Assembly (NCBI GenBank): GCA_020634315.1
Contig: JACKBV010000001.1
Span: forward strand, 248,001-312,000
DNA from: Ardenticatenaceae bacterium
GTDB taxonomy: Bacteria; Chloroflexota; Anaerolineae; Promineifilales; Promineifilaceae
Reading direction: 5' to 3'
Length of the DNA: 64,000 nt
The notes under the pieces were generated by a model. That model was not told the DNA's origin. It did not search any database and was given only the letters and a program-made list of their open reading frames with translations. This document shows, piece by piece, positions 17,797 to 25,996 of this stretch. Position numbers and translations under genes: made by a program. Position 1 is the first letter of the stretch, and every line of letters begins with the position of its first letter.

Positions 17797-18243
17797 ATGG
17801 GTACACGCTATTGGCTGGGTGTTGTCCACAAGGCGCATATTGAGCGGGGTGTCGCGGGCGGGTTTGTGCAGTTGAATCATGGCAAGAAACGGCCGTTGCA
17901 GCGCATGTCCGCCGGTGATTGGCTGGTCATTTACTCGCCCCGTGTTGAGTTTGATGACAAGAAGCCGCTGCAAGCGTTTACGGCCGTTGGCCGCATTCGC
18001 AGCGGCGAGATTTACCAGTATGACATGGGGGATGGTTTTGTGCCGTACCGGTTAGGTGTAGATTTTGTGAAGTGCGCGGAAGCGGAGATACGGCCGTTAA
18101 TAGATCGACTCTCTTTCATCCCTGACAAACAACACTGGGGTTATCCTTTCCGCTTCGGCCACCTGGAAATTCCTAAAGATGACTTCATCCTGATTGCCCA
18201 GGCAATGGGTGTAGATATGACAAAATCGATTGATACCGCATAA
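17797..18243 (+). CDS. EVE domain-containing protein
   Basis: 148 residues forming one EVE (PUA-like) domain: TRYWLGVVHKAHIERGVAGG, LNHGKKRPLQRMSAGDWLVIYSPR, FTAVGRIRSGEIYQYDMG and the C-terminal GYPFRFGHLEIPKDDF. EVE domains bind modified bases such as 5-methylcytosine derivatives in DNA or RNA and occur in defence systems. The start is placed at 17797 by family comparison; in-frame TTG 17773 and ATG 17779 are possible. It follows higA directly, so a defence-linked cassette is possible, but this is inference. Confidence 0.88.
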   Translation: MGTRYWLGVVHKAHIERGVAGGFVQLNHGKKRPLQRMSAGDWLVIYSPRVEFDDKKPLQAFTAVGRIRSGEIYQYDMGDGFVPYRLGVDFVKCAEAEIRPLIDRLSFIPDKQHWGYPFRFGHLEIPKDDFILIAQAMGVDMTKSIDTA

Positions 18244-18283
18244 GCGGCTGTTTTTTGTAGTTCAGCGAGATGAGGTACTGAAA

Positions 18284-18925
18284 ATGATCTATCCAGCAAA
18301 ATATCGAGACAGTTTTGGAGAAGAAATCACGCAAATCAAGAACGATGGGCAGGAATTGCGTATTTTGCTTCGAGGTGTTCTTTTCTTGGGCAACGACTTT
18401 GATACGCTATCACCTCAAATTGACCTAAACAGCCCCGAACTTGCCACATTCACTCTTGTCGATGGTACTCCCTGTAATTGTGAAATCGAGTGTGAGATGC
18501 CAATGCCAATGGCAACAGGCGAAACGGGAACACTTTTTGTGCATCTAACATTGGGGGCACCTTTACCAAATGGGGCATTGGATAATGAATTAGTGAGGCT
18601 GCGGTTGCAGTTTGGCGGGTTACAGTTTGAGTCAGCGGGTAAACATGGCTATTTTGAGGACGAACTGTGGGATATCGAACATCAACTACCTCAAGAAAAC
18701 TATATGAAATGTTGCCTAAATTGTGCGTTTTCCGATTATTTCCCGGCCGGGTCTGGATTGTTTGGACATATGGCTTGTTTTCGAGATAGCAAAGAAGCAT
18801 ATCGCAAAGTACGCGGCAAGGGGGATCTATTCCAAATTTGGGAAAAGAGAACGGCATATGTGCAAGAAACGTTTTTGTGCCCTGATTTTGAGAAAAGAAT
18901 ACCGGGTACAGGTTATCGTGGCTAA
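18284..18925 (+). CDS. DUF6304-like protein
   Basis: 213 residues starting MIYPAKYRDSFGEEITQI, with a Cys cluster CCLNCAFSDYFPAGSGLFG near residue 145 and a second Cys in MACFRD, possibly metal-binding. The layout matches what I remember of DUF6304, a family of unknown function in actinobacteria and others. Start 18284 follows GAGGT; the frame is open upstream to 18230 but without family similarity. It follows the EVE gene by 40 bases. No function is assigned. Confidence 0.6.
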   Translation: MIYPAKYRDSFGEEITQIKNDGQELRILLRGVLFLGNDFDTLSPQIDLNSPELATFTLVDGTPCNCEIECEMPMPMATGETGTLFVHLTLGAPLPNGALDNELVRLRLQFGGLQFESAGKHGYFEDELWDIEHQLPQENYMKCCLNCAFSDYFPAGSGLFGHMACFRDSKEAYRKVRGKGDLFQIWEKRTAYVQETFLCPDFEKRIPGTGYRG

Positions 18926-18982
18926 TTGTAAGAAACAACTGTTCGTCTTTAACTCAACTCTGGCGTCAAAATTGGTAATCAT

Positions 18983-20149
18983 ATGAAACGACTCATTTTC
19001 GCTTTAATCATTCTGGCTGCTGCCATTGGCGGGCTGTTTTTGTGGCGGCAGCCGGCGCAGCAAGCCACGGCGCAGGCTTCTTTGCTGCCCTTGCTCACGG
19101 AGGAGGACAGCGCCGGTTATGCCCGCGCCACCGTGCCCAACGCCATCGAATTTCCCCGCGACCTGGGGCCGCACCCCGACTACCAAACCGAGTGGTGGTA
19201 TTACACGGGCAATTTGGAGGGGGAGAACGGCCGTTTCTTCGGCTACCAATTCACCATCTTCCGCCGCGCCCTCACCCCACCAAATACGGATAACGGATTA
19301 CCGCTTACGGAATCCGATTGGCGCACCAACCAGGTCTACCTGGCGCACTTCACCATCTCCGACATCGCCAACGACGCCTTCTACCCACACGAACGCTTCA
19401 GCCGCGGCGCGGCCGGGCTGGCCGGGGCGCAGGCCGAGCCATATCGCGTCTGGCTGGAAGATTGGGTGATAGAGGAAATTGCGCCGGGACAGGTGCGGCT
19501 GCTGGCACAAACTGACGATGTGGGGCTGGACATTGTGCTCACGCAAACGCTGCCGCCCATTTTGCACGGCGACGGCGGCCTCAGCCAAAAAGGGCCAGAA
19601 GTGGGCAATGCCTCCTATTACTACTCCATCGTGCAGCAGCAAACGGCCGGTTCTGTGCGCATTGGCGATGAAACCATCCCGGTGACTGGCCTAAGTTGGA
19701 AAGATCATGAGTACAGCACCAGCGCTCTCAGCCCTGGCGCGGTGGGTTGGGATTGGTTTTCGCTGCAACTGGACAATGGCGCGGCGCTGATGTTTTTCCA
19801 GATTCGCCGCGCCGATGGCACGCTGGAGCCATTTTCTAGCGGCACATTTATCGCCGCCGACGGCACAACGACATCCCTAGATCGCCGCAACTGGGAATTG
19901 ACGATCACCGATACCTGGACAAGTCCCAACAGCGGCGCAGAATACCCGGCAGGCTGGCATATCAAAATTCCGGAATTGGGGTTGGAGCTAGAGGGCAAGC
20001 CTTTTATGGCGAATCAGGAGTTGAATGTTTCGACTGTCTATTGGGAGGGCGCAGTAGATTTTAGCGGTTTGTTAGGCGATACGGCCGTAAACGCGCGTGG
20101 CTACATTGAGATGACAGGTTACGCCGGTTCAATGGCCGGGCAAATTTAG
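18983..20149 (+). CDS. AttH/CrtC-like lipocalin-fold protein, secreted or membrane-anchored
   Basis: 388 residues: a signal peptide or anchor (MKRLIFALIILAAAIGGLFL), then EWWYYTGNLEG and GYQFTIFRRAL, hallmarks of the AttH/CrtC family (carotenoid 1,2-hydratase-like, predicted hydrolases). The second half carries GLSWKDHEYST and WDWFSLQLDNGAALMFFQIR, also typical. The fold is two lipocalin-like barrels. Carotenoid hydratase activity is not implied; most members are of unknown role, and ABC exporter genes often lie near such genes. The message may include an inserted short-word repeat at 19284-19318 encoding NTDNGLPLTESDW. Confidence 0.8.
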   Translation: MKRLIFALIILAAAIGGLFLWRQPAQQATAQASLLPLLTEEDSAGYARATVPNAIEFPRDLGPHPDYQTEWWYYTGNLEGENGRFFGYQFTIFRRALTPPNTDNGLPLTESDWRTNQVYLAHFTISDIANDAFYPHERFSRGAAGLAGAQAEPYRVWLEDWVIEEIAPGQVRLLAQTDDVGLDIVLTQTLPPILHGDGGLSQKGPEVGNASYYYSIVQQQTAGSVRIGDETIPVTGLSWKDHEYSTSALSPGAVGWDWFSLQLDNGAALMFFQIRRADGTLEPFSSGTFIAADGTTTSLDRRNWELTITDTWTSPNSGAEYPAGWHIKIPELGLELEGKPFMANQELNVSTVYWEGAVDFSGLLGDTAVNARGYIEMTGYAGSMAGQI

Positions 20150-20208
20150 AAATGTGCTAGAATACCTGCCAGTTTACAGCTATCTGTAGGCAAACGCAGG
20201 AGAGAATC

Positions 20209-21144
20209 ATGAACATTGCGACGGTTACATTAAGCCCGGCCATTGACCAAACTGTGCGTGCCGACCATTTCCAAAACGGACAGGTGAATCGCGCACAAGC
20301 CATGCACTTTGACGCCGGTGGCAAAGGTATCAATGTTGCCTCGGTGCTGGCTGATTATGGATTGCCGGTTGTGGCTACCGGTTTTTTAGGGGACGCCAAC
20401 GCCTACATTTTTGAGACATTGTTTGGCATTAAGGGCATCGGCGACCGTTTTGTGCGTCTGGCGGGCTATACGCGCACAAATGTGAAGATTGTCGATGAAG
20501 CGCGGCAAGAAACGACGGACATCAACATGAGCAGCCTGGCGATCACAGAGCGGGCCATTGCTGATTTGCTGGCGATCATTGATGAACTAACGGAAACATG
20601 TGACTGGTTTGTGCTGTCGGGAAATTTGCCGCCCCGTGCGCCGGTTAACATTTATGCCACCATCATCCGTCGTGTGCAGGCTCGCGGGAAGCGGGTTGTG
20701 CTGGACACAAGCTATGAGGCGTTGCAGCAGGGGATTTTGGCGGGGCCGACCATTGTGAAGCCTAATTTGGATGAGTTCACGCAAATATTAGGGCGTGATT
20801 TGGCAGACGAAACGGCCGTTCTCACGGCCGCCCGCTCCTTACTCACCCATGGCATTGAAATGGTGGTCGTGTCGATGCGCGAAAAAGGGGCTTTGTTCGT
20901 GACGGCAACGGGGGCAGTAACGGCCGTTCCGCCCCAGGTAAACGTGAAAAGCAGCGTCGGCGCGGGCGACGCCATGGTTGCCGGGCTAATTGCCGCACAG
21001 CGACAAAATCTGGCGCTGCCGGAGCTGGCACGTCTGGCGACAGCTTTTTCTGTCGCCACCATCACCCGTGTAGGCGCTCATCTGCCCGACAAAACGGCCG
21101 TGGCCGCCTACGCCAGCCAGGTCACAATCCACACAAACGCCTGA
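20209..21144 (+). CDS. 1-phosphofructokinase family hexose kinase (PfkB fold)
   Basis: 311 residues. MNIATVTLSPAIDQTV and AGGKGINVASVLADYG are the N-terminal signature of the FruK/LacC branch of PfkB kinases; SSVGAGDAMVAG near residue 245 holds the catalytic Asp. These enzymes phosphorylate fructose 1-phosphate, tagatose 6-phosphate or fructose 6-phosphate in the cytoplasm. GGAGAG lies before the ATG. No PTS genes are nearby, so tagatose- or fructose-6-phosphate kinase activity is as likely as fruK. It converges on the radical SAM gene nine bases away. Confidence 0.88.
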   Translation: MNIATVTLSPAIDQTVRADHFQNGQVNRAQAMHFDAGGKGINVASVLADYGLPVVATGFLGDANAYIFETLFGIKGIGDRFVRLAGYTRTNVKIVDEARQETTDINMSSLAITERAIADLLAIIDELTETCDWFVLSGNLPPRAPVNIYATIIRRVQARGKRVVLDTSYEALQQGILAGPTIVKPNLDEFTQILGRDLADETAVLTAARSLLTHGIEMVVVSMREKGALFVTATGAVTAVPPQVNVKSSVGAGDAMVAGLIAAQRQNLALPELARLATAFSVATITRVGAHLPDKTAVAAYASQVTIHTNA

Positions 21145-21153
21145 GCGACACCC

Positions 21154-22407
21154 TCAGGGGCATTGAATGACAGCCTGCGCCCACAGACAGCCACCACAAG
21201 CCGGGGCCGAGCTGTCAAAACAGTCCGTCTCGTTGGCGTGCGAATCATCGCAGCCGCCACAGGAAGTGCAGGGGGCAAAGGCAAAGCGATGCACACGTTC
21301 ACGATAGGCGATGTAGTCGGGGTCGAGCCACAAATCCAGTAAGTTGTGCTCTTTGATGTTGCCGAGAATGTGCGCGTGCGAAGCGCGTTCATAGCCGCGC
21401 AAATAACCTGTGTGATTGTAGAGAAGCGGGGGACAGGGAGCGATACGGCCGTCCCAACCAATTGCCAGCGCCCCATTTTCAATAAACGTACACACATCAT
21501 TCGCCACGCCCAAATTGCTGCCGGCAAAATTCACATTGTAGCCGCTGCTCATCGCGGCCAGCAGCGGCCCGCTGGTCAATTCGTTGAATTCCATTTTGGG
21601 GATGCTCACCGAGCGCAGCCACGGCGACGGCAAATACGTGATGTCGTTGAGCGTGTTTTCGTACAAAATCTCGTCTACCATTTCCGCCGTATGCGGCAGT
21701 AAATTGCTGACCATAAAACGCGCCGCGCCAAGACGGCGGCCAATCGCCATCACTTCCGGTAAATCGGCGATGTTGCGCTTCATCGCCACAAAGGCGATGC
21801 CGATGGCCGGTTTCGGCTTGTGCGATGCCGGGCGCAATTTGCGGAAACGGGACAAATTAGCGAGCACATTGGGCAGTTCTGCGCCGAGGCGCACATCGGC
21901 ATAGCTTTCCGGACGCGCACCATCGACAGACACCCACAACGCATCCAGACCGGCGGCGATGAGCTGGCGCGACCGTTTTTCGTTGAGCAGCGTGCCATTG
22001 GTGATGAGTTCAACGGTCGCGCCCGTAGCTTTTACTTGTGCCACCATCTCCGGGGTGTGTGGATGAGCCAGCGGTTCGCCAATGCCGCCAAAAAAGACAA
22101 GGGGCGGCTGCTCTAGTTGGCGCAAACTGGCAAGTACGGCCGTAAACGTGTCCGTTGACATTTGCCCCAGTTCCACATCCCAATTGTTGCGCATGCAAGT
22201 GCGGCAGTCGATGTTGCAGCGATTGGTTGGCTCCAGGTAAATTTTTGCCAGATGGGTGACAGGGCGATGCAGGCGAATGTCGCTAACGCCGACATCAAGC
22301 CGGGCACGTGCGCCGGGGTTCAGGCCATATTGTTGGGCAATTTCAGGGGGAAGGATGAGACGGCCGTCATCATCAACTTCTGCCCAAAGGGTTTGCTTGC
22401 TGTTCAT
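21154..22407 (-). CDS. Radical SAM/SPASM protein with AbrB-like N-terminus
   Basis: 417 residues. Residues 7-40 (LWAEVDDDGRLILPPEIAQQYGLNPGARARL in part) resemble an AbrB/SpoVT swapped-hairpin domain. The radical SAM cluster site is Cys64-x3-Cys68-x2-Cys71 in RCNIDCRTC, followed by FFGGIGEPLAHP. The C-terminal region has many cysteines (CTFIENG, APCPPL, CTSCGGCDDS, CFDS, CGGCLW), fitting a SPASM/twitch domain with extra Fe-S clusters. Members with this layout are thought to modify peptides or tungsten/molybdenum cofactors; I cannot choose. The start overlaps the preceding small gene by four bases (ATGA), so translation is coupled. Confidence 0.82.
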   Translation of the reverse strand: MNSKQTLWAEVDDDGRLILPPEIAQQYGLNPGARARLDVGVSDIRLHRPVTHLAKIYLEPTNRCNIDCRTCMRNNWDVELGQMSTDTFTAVLASLRQLEQPPLVFFGGIGEPLAHPHTPEMVAQVKATGATVELITNGTLLNEKRSRQLIAAGLDALWVSVDGARPESYADVRLGAELPNVLANLSRFRKLRPASHKPKPAIGIAFVAMKRNIADLPEVMAIGRRLGAARFMVSNLLPHTAEMVDEILYENTLNDITYLPSPWLRSVSIPKMEFNELTSGPLLAAMSSGYNVNFAGSNLGVANDVCTFIENGALAIGWDGRIAPCPPLLYNHTGYLRGYERASHAHILGNIKEHNLLDLWLDPDYIAYRERVHRFAFAPCTSCGGCDDSHANETDCFDSSAPACGGCLWAQAVIQCP

Positions 22408-22661
22408 GAGGGATCATCTATGTTTATTTCTGCGCTTTGCATGCCCATACTGTGCTTGGCAGCCTGGATGAGTGCCAGCGCTAGCTGATTTGCTTGTGCG
22501 GGAGTCAGGTAAATGTTTGTTTCGTCAACTCTAAAAATTTTTTCGTCGGCAGAGGCGACTTCACGAAAAGAAACACAAACATTGTCGGAGAAGTCCGAGT
22601 CACCGCCATCATAATACACATCTACGCGTAAACTATTATCGAGTAACCAGATATGTTTCAT
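22404..22661 (-). CDS. Small protein coupled to the radical SAM gene, unknown
   Basis: 85 residues from ATG 22661 (AGAGG seven bases upstream; a GTG at 22670 is an alternative). It begins MKHIWLLDNSLRVDVYYDGG and ends with an amphipathic helix TPAQANQLALALIQAAKHS. There is one Cys and no leader-peptide features. Its stop codon overlaps the radical SAM start by ATGA, so the two should be made together. It could be a partner or, less likely, a substrate of the radical SAM enzyme. Confidence 0.6.
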   Translation of the reverse strand: MKHIWLLDNSLRVDVYYDGGDSDFSDNVCVSFREVASADEKIFRVDETNIYLTPAQANQLALALIQAAKHSMGMQSAEINIDDPS

Positions 22662-22789
22662 TGTCCACACCTCTTGTATTGGAAGTCAGGAATTTGTGAT
22701 CCGTAAATGGTTTACGAAGAAAGTGTGCCGGGAAACGGCCGTTTCCACCAGTGACAAACTTCAGGTTTCCCGGCGACATCCGTCACCAT

Positions 22790-23989
22790 TTAGGGAATTT
22801 GCAGGCTTTGCCCGGCATAAATTTGGTACGGATAAACAATGCCATTGTATTGCGCCAAAGTCGGCCAATCCAGGCCAAAGCGCGTGGCGATTTTGAACAG
22901 CGTATCGCCAGATTGCACGGTATAAATTGTCTGCGGCGCGGCCTCTACTGGCGCTGGCGCAGCGGCGACATCGCCCGGCAGTTGTAACACTTGCCCCGGA
23001 TAAACAATGTACTGCGGTGGCACGAGGTTGTTCAGCTCGGCAATGGTTTGCCACGCCATCCCCAGGTCGTCGGCAATTTGCAACAAGTATTGACCGGGCT
23101 GCACGGTATAGGTAGCGGCAGCGGTAGGCGTTGTCGGAGCAGGCACCGCTGGGACGCTTTCTTCGGCAACGGCTCCTGGCAAGCGTAAAATTTGCCCCAC
23201 AAAAATTACGTCAGGGGTTGCCAGGTTATTCAGCGCGGCCAATTCGTGCCAGGACAAATTAAAGCGTGCGGCAATCGCCAACAGGGAATCGCCGGGCTGC
23301 ACGGTGTAGGTGGCGGTAGTCGCGGCGGAAGTGAAACGGCCGTCTCCAGCCATCACGGCCATGTTGCCCAAGACCGCCCAAGATGAAAGGAAGTCGGCCA
23401 CGCCATGTGCTGTCACCAAGCCCGAACTGGCATCCACGAGATAAACGCTGGTTGGGTCGTAGCCGACCAGGATCATGGTGTGTTCGTAGGCTGCGACGGT
23501 TGTTTGTTGGCCGTCAACGGCCGTATACGGCTGCGCCACACCGGGCCAAACAGAGCCGATAACCCAGACAATGACGGGACGGCCGTTGACAATCTCTGCA
23601 CGCAAATTATCCCAGGTCGCGCCGCGATAAGCCGTCGCTTGCAAGCCATAATTGCGTAAAAGTTGGGCCACCGGCGCGGCATGAACGCCATAAGAATACG
23701 GCGGGGTATATCCCCAAACATCATTGGCCGAACCGACAAACCCTACATCCGGGTTATCAGAACGCGGTAAATTCCAAAGAAACGAGGCTTCATCCAGCGT
23801 CACGCCAAAATAAGCAGCCCAATCTGCCGCCGAACGCGATTCGCACGAAAGATTATATTGTTGTGGATGCCCGACAACGCCATTGACATAAGCAGCATCT
23901 GGCAGCGCACTATCCTGCGCTGCTCGCAGCCATTTTGCCGAGGACAAAGCCAATAAAAGCACGACCAGAAACGGTATCCACTTTTTCAT
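22790..23989 (-). CDS. Secreted C39-like peptidase with three LysM domains
   Basis: 399 residues. A signal peptide (2-24) is followed by a papain-like C39_2 domain: Cys49 in NLSCESRSAADW, His170 in AYEHTMILVGYD and Asp186 in YLVDASSG as likely triad, then three LysM repeats at about 228-271, 293-337 and 355-399 separated by Ala/Pro/Val linkers. LysM binds peptidoglycan or chitin-like glycans, so this is probably an envelope-bound peptidase or amidase. An ACGGCCGT palindrome lies in its upstream leader at 22735 of the neighbouring gap. Copy B of the dispersed repeat begins just before its start codon. Confidence 0.87.
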   Translation of the reverse strand: MKKWIPFLVVLLLALSSAKWLRAAQDSALPDAAYVNGVVGHPQQYNLSCESRSAADWAAYFGVTLDEASFLWNLPRSDNPDVGFVGSANDVWGYTPPYSYGVHAAPVAQLLRNYGLQATAYRGATWDNLRAEIVNGRPVIVWVIGSVWPGVAQPYTAVDGQQTTVAAYEHTMILVGYDPTSVYLVDASSGLVTAHGVADFLSSWAVLGNMAVMAGDGRFTSAATTATYTVQPGDSLLAIAARFNLSWHELAALNNLATPDVIFVGQILRLPGAVAEESVPAVPAPTTPTAAATYTVQPGQYLLQIADDLGMAWQTIAELNNLVPPQYIVYPGQVLQLPGDVAAAPAPVEAAPQTIYTVQSGDTLFKIATRFGLDWPTLAQYNGIVYPYQIYAGQSLQIP

Positions 23990-24009
23990 TGCCAGGCTCC
24001 TTCAAAAAC

Positions 24010-24175
24010 AATTTAACGCAGAGGCGCAAAGATGCAGAGAAAAAGAGAATTCTAGCGTCCTTCGCGCATTTTCATTCATGGTGGTCGGCAATAACCGGTG
24101 AAGTCTCCTCTAAAGATAACCTCCCGGAGGTTCGTTTCATGCGGCGAGCCTGCCACTGACAACCTCCGGGAGGTT
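24010..24175 (+). repeat. Dispersed intergenic repeat, copy B
   Basis: Matches copy A (6051-6204, opposite orientation). Identical blocks include the AATTTAACGCAGAG start, a GATGCAGAGAAAAAGAGAAT stretch, TTTCATTCATGGTGGTCGGC and GCGGCGAGCCT. It ends in two palindromes, CCTCCCGGAGG (about 24120-24130) and AACCTCCGGGAGGTT (24161-24175), which could form hairpins. It fills the gap between the divergent C39/LysM gene and the end of the GNAT gene; the gap 23990-24288 holds nothing else I can name. Confidence 0.75.
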
Positions 24176-24288
24176 CATGTCAAGAGATTAGACAGTTTGA
24201 TGATAACCACCAAAAGGTCTATTCCTACTCGTGGCGGTGTGCCATATTCCCTGATAACCCAGCTCACAGCACCCAGCGCAATCGCCAT

Positions 24289-24711
24289 TTAAGTTGTGAG
24301 CCTGGACATCAGGCTCAATTCGACACGTTCCGCCCAGCCCACTTCACGCCAAAACTGAATAGCGGCTTCATTTTTGGTAAAGACAAACAAATGACACTTA
24401 TCAATGTCAATGTCACGCAGCGCTGCCAGGCAATGGGTCACCAATTCACGGCCGATTCCCTGGCGGCGATGGGTGGGCGCAACAGCCAGGTGATGCAAAT
24501 AACCGCGACGGCCGTCACAGCCACACAATATAGCTCCCGCTAACACCTGCTCTGCATAAGCCACATAACTGAGGCCAGGGTTATGCTGCAAAAAACGCGC
24601 AATACGCTCCGGCGCATCCGCCTCACTTAAACCAACACCTTCACTGTTTTGCCACAGCGTCAGCACCGGCTCGTAATCAGTCATAGTCATTGGACGAAAT
24701 GTAATTGACAT
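24289..24711 (-). CDS. GNAT-family N-acetyltransferase
   Basis: 140 residues. Acetyl-CoA-binding motif A is HHLAVAPTHRRQGIGRELV (Q/RxxGxG/A), motif B ends CHLFVFTKNEAAIQFWREVGW. Start 24711 gives the typical MSITFRPMTMTDYEPVLTLW opening; the frame is open further up but without similarity. TACAAT stands only six bases before this ATG, so the message may be leaderless. The acceptor substrate is unknown. Confidence 0.88.
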   Translation of the reverse strand: MSITFRPMTMTDYEPVLTLWQNSEGVGLSEADAPERIARFLQHNPGLSYVAYAEQVLAGAILCGCDGRRGYLHHLAVAPTHRRQGIGRELVTHCLAALRDIDIDKCHLFVFTKNEAAIQFWREVGWAERVELSLMSRLTT

Positions 24712-24760
24712 GCCTGTATTGTACTCAGGATTTGCCGCAGCGGGAGAGAAAATGCAAAGA

Positions 24761-24789
24761 AAAAGACGCAAAACTGGGAATTTTGCGTC
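24761..24789 (-). terminator. Rho-independent terminator of the TerB-like gene
   Basis: GACGCAAAA (24765-24773) pairs with TTTTGCGTC (24781-24789); on the minus strand TTTTTCTTTG follows the stem. It lies 40 bases after the stop of the TerB-like gene. Confidence 0.75.
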
Positions 24790-24828
24790 TCTGAAAAAAT
24801 ACACTCTTGGCTGTTAAGATCGAGCATG

Positions 24829-25764
24829 TCAATCGCTGTCAAACTGGGATTGCGCATGAATGAAAGCGCTTTGCCGCAATTGCAAACTGCGTGCAATACG
24901 CCGAATCCCCTCGCGTTCAGCAGCATCAACTTGCCCATCCGCAGCCGCGACAGCAAACAAAACCGTCAAAAATTGTTGGCGCTCTGGCTCTGTCGTGTAG
25001 TTGAAAAATTCGCGCGTCATGCGGTAATAATCCAGGTCGCGGCTGATTTCCGCCGCCGCAACTTCGGCAACCAATTCCGCCGACAGGGCATCAATTCCCC
25101 AGTTTGCTTGCAGCGCATTGATCATGATCTGCATTTCCGCAGGTGTCACTTGCTGATCCGTATGGGCGACGCGGGCCATCAATCCCCCAGCCAGACTCAA
25201 TTTACGCAAATCGGCTTCAGATAAACTCACCTGCTGCCCTGTTTCTTGTAAACGTTGGCGCACGGCATAATAGACTTTGTTTTTGACATAATCCTCGAAG
25301 AAATCTTCGCGATTGGGCGCTTGGGCGACGGCTGCCGTGCGATGATGAACCGCGTGCCCCACCAGTTGGCGCAGGCGTGTCAAGCCGCCCAATTTCACAG
25401 ACTCCAGCGCCTGTTTGATGTCTGTTGTGGCATCGGTTTCCGCATCTGTGACAACGCCGTCAGCCTGGACTAAATTTTCCAGGGCGACGATAGCCAAGGC
25501 GCGGTCTGCCTCGCTTTGCAGGGAAGCCTGTAACTGCTCGACGAGGCGTGTGCGCTCGGCCACGCCAACCGGCGCTTCGATGTACATTTCTAGGCGTGCC
25601 CATTCTTCGCCATTGATGGGATTGCCATGTTCAACGCCGATATTTGCCAGACGAAAGATGAGGTCTTTGAGGCTGCTCATTTCTTCCGTGCTAATTTCGC
25701 CATCTACCCAGGCAACAGCCACAATTACTTTTGCCAGGGTCAGGATCAGGTTTTTGTCTGCCAT
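24829..25764 (-). CDS. TerB-like protein
   Basis: 311 residues with two regions of the TerB helical type, each with a WVDGEIS- or ADGQVDAAE-like loop resembling a metal-binding acidic turn: LAKVIVAVAWVDGEISTEEM near the start and FLTVLFAVAAADGQVDAAER near the end, plus GLMARVAHTDQQVTPAEM in between. TerB domains are linked to tellurite resistance and metal sensing at the inner face of the membrane, but lone TerB proteins have no clear role. Start 25764 is preceded by AAGGAG; an ATG-like codon at 25785 is further up. Confidence 0.78.
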   Translation of the reverse strand: MADKNLILTLAKVIVAVAWVDGEISTEEMSSLKDLIFRLANIGVEHGNPINGEEWARLEMYIEAPVGVAERTRLVEQLQASLQSEADRALAIVALENLVQADGVVTDAETDATTDIKQALESVKLGGLTRLRQLVGHAVHHRTAAVAQAPNREDFFEDYVKNKVYYAVRQRLQETGQQVSLSEADLRKLSLAGGLMARVAHTDQQVTPAEMQIMINALQANWGIDALSAELVAEVAAAEISRDLDYYRMTREFFNYTTEPERQQFLTVLFAVAAADGQVDAAEREGIRRIARSLQLRQSAFIHAQSQFDSD

Positions 25765-25787
25765 TGTGCGCTCCTTTGCAAGCAACT

Positions 25788-25838
25788 AGCATCGGTCATC
25801 GGTAATCCGTAACCGGTCATTGGTAATCGCTCATTCGC
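25788..25838. repeat. Short-word intergenic repeat (GGTAAT/CCGTAACCGG type)
   Basis: Reiterated words CGGTCATCGGTAATCCGTAA and CCGGTCATTGGTAATCG. Related words occur at 40928-40978, 50331-50372, 42966-42990, 33985-34055 and inside a coding region at 19284-19318. The remainder of the gap 25839-25996 holds one AACGGCCGTT (25965) and no gene. Confidence 0.5.
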
Positions 25839-25996
25839 AGATTCTACGGCTGGGGAATCTGCGCAGCAATGGGTTATGGATTGGGGGTTATGGATGCTAG
25901 AAATACGCATAAACTCTTTTGTGAAACAATTTATCTGTATGCCGTGTTCATTCTAACATGGGCAACGGCCGTTTCCGTGCCGCTGTTCTCGTGAAA

